Part shown: in pieces, positions 7,639 to 14,519 of the stretch
Layout: each line of letters starts with the position of its first letter
Numbering within the stretch: position 1 is the stretch's first letter
DNA from: Actinomycetota bacterium
Lineage (GTDB): Bacteria > Actinomycetota > Thermoleophilia > Gaiellales > Gaiellaceae
DNA length: 35,679 nt
Direction: 5' to 3'
Assembly (NCBI GenBank): GCA_005884945.1
Contig: VAYM01000151.1
Coordinates: 1-35,679, forward strand
The notes under the pieces: model-generated
Seen by the model: the letters and a program-made list of their open reading frames with translations, nothing else
What the model was told of the DNA's origin: nothing
The model's database searches: none
Made by a program: the position numbers and the translations under genes

Positions 7639-7665
7639 GACGAGCGGAACACCACGGATGTGACA
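7639..7665 (-). promoter_or_regulatory. ECF41-type promoter driving the sigma factor itself
   Basis: On the minus strand, TGTCACA (7665-7659), 16 bases, then CGTC (7642-7639): a perfect match to the ECF41 consensus. Its start site near 7632 faces the opposite promoter. A 10-bp inverted repeat (7620-7629 with 7654-7663) spans the same region and partly reflects the paired sites. Confidence 0.7.
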
Positions 7666-7675
7666 GGAGGACGAG

Positions 7676-8608
7676 ATGATCGAAGTACGCAAGCTCAGGA
7701 AGATCTACCCCGGCGGCGTCGAGGCGGTCAGCGGGATCGACTTCGACGTCGAGCCGGGCGAGGTCTTCGGACTGCTCGGGCCGAACGGCGCGGGCAAGTC
7801 CACGACGATCGGCATGCTGACGACGACCGTCGCGCCGACGAGCGGGACGGCCAAGGTCGCCGGTTTCGACGTCGCGAAGCACCCGCTTCCGGCGCGGCGC
7901 GCGAGCAGCGTCGTGTTCCAGGAAGCCGTCGTCGACCGCTCGCTCACCGGACGGCGGAACCTCGAGATCCACGCCCGCCTGTGGGGCGTCGACGAGCGCG
8001 AGTCGAAGGCGCGGATCGACGAGCTCGCCGCGACGCTCGACCTCGCCGAGCTCGTCGACCGGCCCGTCGGCTCGTACAGCGGCGGCGAACGGCGGCGGCT
8101 CGAGATCGCCCGCGCGCTCGTGTCGGGCCCGCGGGTGCTCTTCCTCGACGAGCCGACGGTCGGGCTCGACCCGCTGATCCGCGCCGAGCTCCTCGACGCG
8201 ATCGCCGGGCTCCGGGGGCGAACCGAGATGACGGTGCTCGTCACCACGCACTACCTCGACGAGGCCGAGCGCCTCTGCGACCGCGTCGCGATCATCCACT
8301 CCGGTCGGATCGTCGCGCTCGACACGCCGGCGGCGCTGCTCTCGGAGCTCGGCCCGGAGATCCTCGAGCTCCGCGTCACCGGCAGCGCGCATGCGGCAGC
8401 CGACGCGCTCCGTGCGAGAGGGATCGCCGGCGACGAGGCGTTCGCGGTCGGCTCCACGTTGACGATCCCGCTCCGCGACACGAGCTCCGGCGAGGCGATT
8501 GCAACGGTCACCGACCTCGGCATCGCCACCGCGATCAGCACGCGACAACCAACCCTCGACGACGTCTACCTGCGGTTGACCGGCGATCGGCTCGCCGCAG
8601 CCGCCTGA
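7676..8608 (+). CDS. ABC exporter ATP-binding protein, DrrA-like
   Basis: The protein has 310 residues, with AGGAGG five bases before ATG 7676. Walker A GPNGAGKST is at residues 35-43, followed by the Q-loop (VVFQEAVVDRSLTGRRNL), signature YSGGERRRLEIARAL, Walker B VLFLDEPTVGLD and the switch His in VTTHYLDEAE. The extended C-terminal domain (about 220-310) ends in LDDVYLRLTG, which is typical of the daunorubicin-resistance (DrrA) subfamily of drug and lipid exporters. The permease follows ten bases after the stop. An ECF41-type promoter directly upstream links its expression to the divergent sigma factor. The exported substrate is unknown; 'daunorubicin' is only a family name. Confidence 0.93.
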   Translation: MIEVRKLRKIYPGGVEAVSGIDFDVEPGEVFGLLGPNGAGKSTTIGMLTTTVAPTSGTAKVAGFDVAKHPLPARRASSVVFQEAVVDRSLTGRRNLEIHARLWGVDERESKARIDELAATLDLAELVDRPVGSYSGGERRRLEIARALVSGPRVLFLDEPTVGLDPLIRAELLDAIAGLRGRTEMTVLVTTHYLDEAERLCDRVAIIHSGRIVALDTPAALLSELGPEILELRVTGSAHAAADALRARGIAGDEAFAVGSTLTIPLRDTSSGEAIATVTDLGIATAISTRQPTLDDVYLRLTGDRLAAAA

Positions 8609-8618
8609 AAGGAGAGCC

Positions 8619-9455
8619 ATGTCTGCAGCAACTGCAACGGCCACCCTGCCCGCGCTGAGGCGAGCCCGGGCCTTCAGCTCGCTCGGCACGCTGACGGGAC
8701 GACGGTTTCAGCTCACCGCCCGCACGCCGCGCGAGCTCTTCGTCCCGCTCTTGACGCCGATCATGTTCGCGCTGGTGATCGCACCGGCGCTCAAGTCGGC
8801 GCTGCACACGAACGCGAGCTACGAGTCGTTCGTCGCGATCGGGACCGTTGGACTGCTGATCCCGCTGAACACGATGTTCTCGGGGCTCGGCGTGATCGTC
8901 GACCGCGAGAACGGCGCGCAACGCGAGCTGCTCGCGGCGCCGATCCCGCGCTCCCTGCTCGTGCTCGGAAACCTCGTCGTCGCGTTCGCGATCACGGGCC
9001 TCCAGGTCGCGGTGCTCATCGCGGTCGCTACGGTGCGAGGGATCAACTTCGATCCGACCGCGACCGGCGTGCTGTGGTTCGTCGCGGCGGCCGGTCTCTT
9101 CGCGATCGGCATGTACGGCATCGCGGAGATCCTCGCGAGCCGGGTGCCGCGGCAGGAGGAGTACATCGCGCGTGTTCCGGCGATCGCGATCCTGCCGTGG
9201 TTCCTGGCGGGGGCGCTGTTCCCGATCACGGCGTTGCCGACGGGGCTCACGTGGGTCGCGAAGTTCCTGCCGCTGACGCACGGGCTCGCGCTGATGCGCT
9301 ACGGCCTGCTCGGAGACAGCACCGGCCTGCACAACATCTGGGGCGGGATGGGTTCGACGGCGTCGGCGGCGCTCAGCCTCGCGGTGCTCGCCGGCTTCGC
9401 GCTGATCCTGACGGCCGGTTCGATCCGCGTCTTCACGCGGGCCGCGCTCCGCTGA
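8619..9455 (+). CDS. ABC-2 type exporter permease, DrrB-like
   Basis: The protein has 278 residues, with AAAGGAGA a few bases before ATG 8619. A cytoplasmic N-terminus (residues 1-40) is followed by six hydrophobic helices in the ABC-2 pattern (FVPLLTPIMFALVIAPAL, IGTVGLLIPLNTMFSGLGV, VLGNLVVAFAITGLQVAVLIAVA, LWFVAAAGLFAIGMYGIAEIL and two more). The conserved ERENG-like segment (DRENGAQRELLAAPIPR) lies after the second helix. It forms the membrane half of an exporter with the preceding ATPase, probably as a 2+2 complex. A strong hairpin eight bases downstream ends the operon. Confidence 0.92.
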   Translation: MSAATATATLPALRRARAFSSLGTLTGRRFQLTARTPRELFVPLLTPIMFALVIAPALKSALHTNASYESFVAIGTVGLLIPLNTMFSGLGVIVDRENGAQRELLAAPIPRSLLVLGNLVVAFAITGLQVAVLIAVATVRGINFDPTATGVLWFVAAAGLFAIGMYGIAEILASRVPRQEEYIARVPAIAILPWFLAGALFPITALPTGLTWVAKFLPLTHGLALMRYGLLGDSTGLHNIWGGMGSTASAALSLAVLAGFALILTAGSIRVFTRAALR

Positions 9456-9462
9456 TGAAAGG

Positions 9463-9494
9463 AGAAGGGTCAGACCTTCCGGTCTGACCCTTCT
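9463..9494. terminator. Bidirectional hairpin terminator; palindromic element, copy B
   Basis: The 14-bp perfect stem AGAAGGGTCAGACC / GGTCTGACCCTTCT has a TTCC loop. It sits between two converging genes, the exporter permease (plus, ends 9455) and the small secreted protein (minus, ends 9500), and can serve both. Its core is nearly identical to the element at 2041-2060. Confidence 0.7.
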
Positions 9495-9499
9495 TCGAG

Positions 9500-9688
9500 C
9501 TACGCGTTCGAACTGTTGTGGGGACAGTTCGAATGTGAGCCGTTCGACTGGGTCGTCGATGTCGTGGTCGTGTTCGAGGACTTCGAGCTGTTGCCGCCGG
9601 CGGCGAGGGCAACGCCCACACCGGTGCCGCCGAGTGCGAGCGCGGTGGTGACGGCTGCGACGGCGACGCTTCGACTGGGTCGGAACAC
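9500..9688 (-). CDS. Small secreted Ser/Thr/Asn-rich protein
   Basis: The protein has 62 residues from GTG 9688, a start fixed by a strong AAAGGAGGT just upstream. It begins with a signal peptide: basic FRPSR, hydrophobic VAVAAVTTALALGGTGVGVALA, with a likely cut after ALA-A-GG. The mature peptide is only about 30 residues, almost all Gly, Ser, Asn and Thr, and ends HSNCPHNSSNA with a single Cys. I recognise no family. The low-complexity tail resembles a linker or an envelope-associated peptide. It sits downstream of the FtsX/ATPase operon, but an array of 11-bp direct repeats 47-101 bp upstream suggests separate control. A longer frame starting at 9724 lacks a ribosome-binding site. Confidence 0.6.
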   Translation of the reverse strand: MFRPSRSVAVAAVTTALALGGTGVGVALAAGGNSSKSSNTTTTSTTQSNGSHSNCPHNSSNA

Positions 9689-9734
9689 GGGACCTCCTTT
9701 CTGGTCGGGTGCGCTCCCATGCAACCGTCGGCGG

Positions 9735-9789
9735 CTAAGAGCCGGACAAGACCTGTCTAAGAGGTCGGTGAAAAGTTCCTAAGAGCCGG
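9735..9789 (-). promoter_or_regulatory. Array of five 11-bp tandem half-sites
   Basis: Five consecutive 11-bp units start at 9735, 9746, 9757, 9768 and 9779. Each has a TAAGA-like core at positions 2-6 (plus strand: TAAGA, CAAGA, TAAGA, TGAAA, TAAGA), and the first and last units are identical over all 11 bases. Head-to-tail 11-bp spacing is the hallmark of OmpR/PhoB-type regulators. The array lies 47-101 bp upstream of the small secreted protein, an activator position, and runs into the last codons of the ATPase gene. Confidence 0.5.
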
Positions 9790-11293
9790 CGTCCAGCACG
9801 AGGCACTCGTCGGCCGCGGCGACGAGGTCGGGGTCGTGACTCGCCGCGACGATCGTCGTTCCGCCCTCGCGGGCCGCCGACTCGAGCAGCCGGATGATCA
9901 TGCGACCCGAGAGCCGGTCGAGGTGCGCGGTGGGCTCGTCGGCGAGGAGGACTCGCGGGCCCGGCGCCAGCGCGCGCGCAAGCGAGATCCGGCGTTGCTC
10001 CCCGCCGGACAGCCGGTCCGCGCGCCGGTCCCCGAGCTTGTCGAGGCCGACCCACTCGAGCCAGCGGTCGGCGCGGCGACGCGCTTCGATCTCGTCGAAG
10101 CCGCGCAGGGTCAACGCAAGCTCGACGTTCTCGCGCGCCGAGAGGAAGTCCACGAGCGTCGAATGCTGCGAGACATAGCCCAGGACGCGGCGACGAAAAC
10201 GCGCGGCCTCGTCTCCGTCCAGCGAGTCGACGCGCTCGCCTCCGACCCACACTTGCCCGTCGTCGGGACGGTCGAGCGCCGCCTGCAGGTTCAGCAGCGT
10301 CGTCTTGCCGCTCCCCGACGGGCCGGCGATGACGTGCAGGCGCTCGGGCGCAAATGTCCACGACACCCCCGACACGACCGACTGCTCCCGCTTGCCGTAC
10401 GACTTCGTCACTCGATCGAGCGCGATCTCGGTGCCGCGTTTCTCCTGCGGCTCGAGGCGGCGCTCGGGGACGGACGCTCTCGTCGGCCGTTCGGCAAGTA
10501 GCTCCACCTTGCCCCACGTCGCCTGCGCGCGGACCCGTTCTCCGACGCCGGCCTCTTCGCGCACTGCGCGCGGGAGACGAAGCCAGCCCTGCTCGTCGAC
10601 GATCAGCACCGGTCGCGTCGTCCCCTCGGCGGCGAGCCGCCCGTCCCGGATGTGGATCGTCCGAGCACAGGCTGCTGCCACGGTCGGGTCGTGCGTGACG
10701 ATCAGCGCCGCTGCGCCTGCTTCGCGCGTGAGCTCGAGGAGAAGCGACACGACCGTGCGTGTCGCCGCGGCATCGAGCTCGCCCGTCGGTTCGTCCGCAA
10801 GTAGCAGCCGTGGTCTCTTCGCGAGCGCCGCACACACGGCGACGCGTTGTTGCTCGCCGCCGGACAGCTCGGCCGGACGCGCGCGCGCCCGCTCCACGAG
10901 CCCGGCTGCACGCAACAGCGCGGTGACGCGAGCGGGATCGGACCGGCCGAGCAGTCGGAGCGGCATGCCGACGATCTCAGCCACGCTCAGGTCGTGGGGC
11001 AACGACAGGTGGTAGTGCTGCCGGACGATTCCGATCGACGTTCGGCGCACGCGCGAGAGCTCGCGGCCGGAAATCGCTCCGAACGCAGAGCCGAGGACGT
11101 TGAGCGATCCGCTCGACGGGCGTGCGAACCCCGCGCAGAGCGCGAGCAGCGTCGTCTTGCCGGAGCCGCTGGGCCCGAGCACAGCAACGCTCTCGCCCGC
11201 CGCGACCTCCAAGGACAGACCGCGCAACGCGGCGACGTCACCGTGCGCCTGTCGGTACAGGTGAAACAGGTCGTCGGCGCGGACGGCGCTCAT
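9779..11293 (-). CDS. Double ABC ATPase with an AbrB-like segment between the two domains
   Basis: The protein has 504 residues from ATG 11293, overlapping the permease stop by 4 bp (ATGA). The first nucleotide-binding domain has Walker A GPSGSGKT (40-47), LSGGEQQRV (143-151) and ADEPTGELD (166-174). The second has Walker A GPSGSGKT (324-331), LSGGEQRRI and ADEPTAHLD. Both belong to the MacB/LolD group that powers FtsX-type permeases. Residues about 228-266 (VLIVDEQGWLRLPRAVREEAGVGERV ...) read as a SpoVT/AbrB-like swapped-hairpin unit, a DNA-binding fold elsewhere. Having both ATPases in one chain fits the single large permease. The role is probably mechanotransmission or lipid/peptide handling; the substrate is unknown. 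Confidence 0.88.
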   Translation of the reverse strand: MSAVRADDLFHLYRQAHGDVAALRGLSLEVAAGESVAVLGPSGSGKTTLLALCAGFARPSSGSLNVLGSAFGAISGRELSRVRRTSIGIVRQHYHLSLPHDLSVAEIVGMPLRLLGRSDPARVTALLRAAGLVERARARPAELSGGEQQRVAVCAALAKRPRLLLADEPTGELDAAATRTVVSLLLELTREAGAAALIVTHDPTVAAACARTIHIRDGRLAAEGTTRPVLIVDEQGWLRLPRAVREEAGVGERVRAQATWGKVELLAERPTRASVPERRLEPQEKRGTEIALDRVTKSYGKREQSVVSGVSWTFAPERLHVIAGPSGSGKTTLLNLQAALDRPDDGQVWVGGERVDSLDGDEAARFRRRVLGYVSQHSTLVDFLSARENVELALTLRGFDEIEARRRADRWLEWVGLDKLGDRRADRLSGGEQRRISLARALAPGPRVLLADEPTAHLDRLSGRMIIRLLESAAREGGTTIVAASHDPDLVAAADECLVLDAGS

Positions 11294-14200
11294 GCGCGCA
11301 ACCTCGCTGCGGGTGGCTCGCGCAGGGCTCGTCCCGAAACGAACGCGGCCGCCGCGAACGTCGCTGCGATCAGTGCGGCGAGAACCCCGGCTGCGGCCGG
11401 CCACGCGACGACGGCCACGATCGGCGGCAGCGGATTGCCGGCCGTGCCCGTGACCGCGACGAATGCGCTCACGAGCAGCACGCCGAAGACGCCGCCGAGC
11501 ACGCCCGCACCCAGACCGATCGACGACACGACGAAGACGCGGAGCTGCGCAGCGCGCCGTAGCGCTCGCGGTGAAACTCCCAGCGCCTCGTACTCCGCGA
11601 GCACGAGCCGCTCCGAGGCGAGCGTCGAGCGCGTCGCGAGCACGAGGCCGACGAATCCGAGCGCCGCAGCGAGCACGCCCGCCACTGTGAGCACCTTCCG
11701 CGTGCCTGCTGCGAGCGGATCGTCGCGCAGCCGTCGTTCGGCGGCCGCGACGTCGAGCGCCGTGCGCGCCGGACGTGGCCCAGTGAACGACCAGGCCTCC
11801 GTCGGCACCGCGAGCCCGGGCTGGTCCGCGTTCAGTGCGGCGAAGAGCGTGTCGTAGTCGATGACCACGAAGTCGTGCGGATCGTTCACGATCGAGGGGA
11901 AGAGACCCGCACGCCCGACGAGATGGAGCGGGACCGCCTTGCCGGCGACGACGAGCGTGACGAGGCCGTTGACCGCCTGGTCCGCGACGGGCCGGGATGC
12001 GAGCGCGGAGAGCTCGCCGATCTGGAACCCGGGCGAGGGAGGCGGCAACCCTGCGGCCGGATGGACGAGCGGCTGACGCGTGCCGTTGACCCGGAAGCGG
12101 ACGCCGCGTGCAACGGGTGCATGTGCGAAATGGCTCGCAAACAGGATTCCACTCGTGCCGTCGGGGGCGATCGTCGGCTTCCAGGAAGCGATCGACGGGA
12201 GCGCCGACCAGCCGCTCCGGCGTCGTTGCTGGAACGAGCCCAGGTCGACGAAGCCCTCCGGGTCGTACTTGAACGAGATCGGCGTTTGCGTCGCTTCGTA
12301 CTGGACGGCCACGAGCCGCGCTCCGTCCAGGCTGCGCGGAACGCGCGCGCGCAGCAATCGCCAGTCGTGCCACACGGCACCGAGGCTCAGCTGCGCGAAC
12401 CGCTGGTTCGCCAACAGGAAGTCGAGGACGATCAGGCGAGGAAAGTCCGTCTGCGCGCGTGCCCAGACGCGCAAGGTGCGCGCATCGTCCGCGAGCGCCG
12501 GACCGGTCAACCTGATCGCGCTCGGACGCAACCTCCGTGCAATCGCCGCCCGCGACGGATCGGCGAAGCTGTCGCGCCAGCCGAGGACGTCGGTGATCCG
12601 CTTCGCCGGGATTGCGAGTACGCGGACCTGGAGCTCCGCGCCTGCCGGGTCGGTCTCGTTGACGTCCCCGGTCAGACGCATCACCGGAGCGGCGTGGCCG
12701 AACCTCACGCCCGCGACGCTGCGGCCGGTCATCCGCCAGTTCGCGCCAACTGCGAAGCGCGCCTGGTCGTGCGCCTGCCGGTCGATCGTCGCGCGGTAGT
12801 TGAGGCTGAACAGCGCGCTGCCGAGCGCGACCGCGAGGAAGGTCGTGGCGGCGGCCGCGTGGCCGGGACTGCGGGCGGCGTTCAGGAATGCGAGCCTGAT
12901 CAAGGGAGCTCGGCGGCCCAGGCGTTCGCCGAGACGAAGCGTCAAGGGCACGACGCGGAGGAGGAGGACGCCCGTCGTGAAGAACACGAGCGCCGGCGCG
13001 AGCAGGACGACGGGCGCCGTCCCGTTGCGCGCGACCTCGTCCGGCGTCAGCGCGCCCGTCGTGGACATCTGCCACACGATCAGGCCGAGCGCGACGAGGG
13101 CGCTGAGCTCGAGGCCGCCGAAGCGCGCACGTACGTCGCGTGCCGTCTGCGAAACCAGCAGGAGACCGCCGCCGGCGACGCCCACGGCGACCATCACGAC
13201 GATCGTCCGCGATGGAAGCGCCCCGCGCACGAAGCCGATCGGGAGACCGCGCGTGTGTCCGACGACGAGCGCCGCGACGGCGATCGCCGCCAGCGCGAGC
13301 ACCGTTCCGACCACGGCAGGGGCGAAAACCTCGGCTGCGCGTGCAATGAAGACCTGCGTGCGGCCGGCACCGAGGTCGGTCAGCTGCTCCTCGACGAGCT
13401 TGGACTCGCGTCTTCGTGCTGTCGCAAGGAACGCGGCGAATGCGACGACGAGCGCAGCCGCCTCGCCGGCGACGATCAGCAAGCGCTCGCGGGCGACGTC
13501 GCCGCGATGGGTGAGATCGCGGAGGACGCCCAGCGGCGCGTGCGCGCGGACGAGTGGGTCGCTGCGCTCGAGCTCCGCGATCGTCACGCGCAGTCGCTCG
13601 CGGACGTTGCCGAGCGAGAACGCGTGCACGCGTCCCGGATCGAGTGCCGCGGTCGTGGCCACCGTGCTGGCGTGCTCCGCCACGATCGCCCGTAACCGAG
13701 GCGATAGGGAACGAACGAGCAGCGCCTGCTGGCCGAGCTGGGTGCGGTCGCGAACGAGCCCGGGTCGGAGCGACCCGCGACCGACGATCGTCGCCGTCAC
13801 GTGCGGGCCGAGCGGCACCCGGGAGCCGACCGGCTCGCTCCCGGTCAGCGCAAGCGCCTCGCACCTCGCCCCGGCGCACGACGAAGGCAGACGTCCCGCG
13901 TGCGCTGCGACGTCGGACGAGGGATCGTCGGCGAGCACGATCCGCGTTCCGAGTGGATTGTTCGGGACGATCGAATGCCAGATGCGGATGCGGTGGATCG
14001 GCCCGGTCACGTCGCCGAAGCCGCGAACGGCGTCCGTCACCGTCGGGGCGCGAAAGTCGGCCTCGGGCGGGACGGTGAAGTAGACGACCTCGAGCGCCCG
14101 CTCGCCGGGCGGCAGCCGCGCAAGGTGGGCTCGCACGCTGTCCTCCTGCGCCGTCGCGGCCGTGAGGCTGCTCCACCCGATCAGCGCCGCGGCGCCGCCG

Positions 14201-14295
14201 AGCGAGAGGACGAGAGCGAACGTCGACAGCGGCCTCGTGCGCAGGCGGCGCCAGGCAAACGCGATCGGAGTTCCGGCGGCTCGAAACCGCTTCAT
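11290..14295 (-). CDS. Large FtsX-type ABC permease
   Basis: The protein has 1001 residues from ATG 14295. A first helix at about 23-46 is followed by an extracellular domain of about 220 residues containing CAGARC (probable disulfide). A membrane block of about six helices follows (LLIVAGEAAALVVAFAAFLA onward), then a second extracellular domain of about 330 residues. Three C-terminal helices follow (VLTVAGVLAAALGFVGLVL, FVVSSIGLGAGVLGGVFGVLL, VAWPAAAGVLAALIAATFAA). This is the ten-helix, two-domain layout of duplicated FtsX/MacB permeases. It is translationally coupled to the double ATPase. TAGCGT lies 8 nt before the ATG, slightly off the leaderless spacing seen elsewhere. Transport direction and cargo cannot be inferred. 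Confidence 0.88.
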   Translation of the reverse strand: MKRFRAAGTPIAFAWRRLRTRPLSTFALVLSLGGAAALIGWSSLTAATAQEDSVRAHLARLPPGERALEVVYFTVPPEADFRAPTVTDAVRGFGDVTGPIHRIRIWHSIVPNNPLGTRIVLADDPSSDVAAHAGRLPSSCAGARCEALALTGSEPVGSRVPLGPHVTATIVGRGSLRPGLVRDRTQLGQQALLVRSLSPRLRAIVAEHASTVATTAALDPGRVHAFSLGNVRERLRVTIAELERSDPLVRAHAPLGVLRDLTHRGDVARERLLIVAGEAAALVVAFAAFLATARRRESKLVEEQLTDLGAGRTQVFIARAAEVFAPAVVGTVLALAAIAVAALVVGHTRGLPIGFVRGALPSRTIVVMVAVGVAGGGLLLVSQTARDVRARFGGLELSALVALGLIVWQMSTTGALTPDEVARNGTAPVVLLAPALVFFTTGVLLLRVVPLTLRLGERLGRRAPLIRLAFLNAARSPGHAAAATTFLAVALGSALFSLNYRATIDRQAHDQARFAVGANWRMTGRSVAGVRFGHAAPVMRLTGDVNETDPAGAELQVRVLAIPAKRITDVLGWRDSFADPSRAAIARRLRPSAIRLTGPALADDARTLRVWARAQTDFPRLIVLDFLLANQRFAQLSLGAVWHDWRLLRARVPRSLDGARLVAVQYEATQTPISFKYDPEGFVDLGSFQQRRRSGWSALPSIASWKPTIAPDGTSGILFASHFAHAPVARGVRFRVNGTRQPLVHPAAGLPPPSPGFQIGELSALASRPVADQAVNGLVTLVVAGKAVPLHLVGRAGLFPSIVNDPHDFVVIDYDTLFAALNADQPGLAVPTEAWSFTGPRPARTALDVAAAERRLRDDPLAAGTRKVLTVAGVLAAALGFVGLVLATRSTLASERLVLAEYEALGVSPRALRRAAQLRVFVVSSIGLGAGVLGGVFGVLLVSAFVAVTGTAGNPLPPIVAVVAWPAAAGVLAALIAATFAAAAFVSGRALREPPAARLRA

Positions 14296-14332
14296 CGGTC
14301 AATACGCTAAGACGCCGGCGCCGCCAAACAAA

Positions 14333-14368
14333 GCGCCGGGCGGCCTTCATGCGAAGGCCGCCCGGCGC
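14333..14368 (-). terminator. Rho-independent terminator downstream of the MFS gene
   Basis: The 16-bp perfect stem has arms at 14333-14348 and 14353-14368 and a 4-nt loop. On the minus strand it is followed by TTTGTTTGG. It ends transcripts from the MFS gene whose stop is at 14520 and insulates the FtsX gene starting at 14295. The rest of the 224-bp gap shows no gene. Confidence 0.8.
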
Positions 14369-14519
14369 GAGAGTCGAGGGGGGTTGCGGCGAGCTCCCCA
14401 GCGCGTCGGAGCTGCGGCACTCCTATTGACGCTCGCGGACTCTCCTGGTTCCTCTGTCATCGCCCGCCTGGGCCGCCCGGCCTACCCTCGAAGGGGGGAA
14501 CCGGAAAGGAGGAAACCGC

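Noticed and set aside
6613-8658. Long plus-strand frame overlapping the sigma factor and exporter ATPase
   Set aside because: Its product is Arg/Asp-rich without domains, antisense to the sigma gene and out of frame with the ATPase.
7676-9455. Anthracycline resistance or biosynthesis cluster
   Set aside because: DrrA/DrrB is only the family name. No polyketide synthase, glycosyltransferase or other biosynthetic genes are present.
9779-14350. A single open frame of 1523 codons across the ATPase and permease region
   Set aside because: Only its last 504 codons (the double ATPase) look like protein. The earlier part is Arg/Ala-rich and is a shadow of the FtsX gene in another frame, as expected at high GC.
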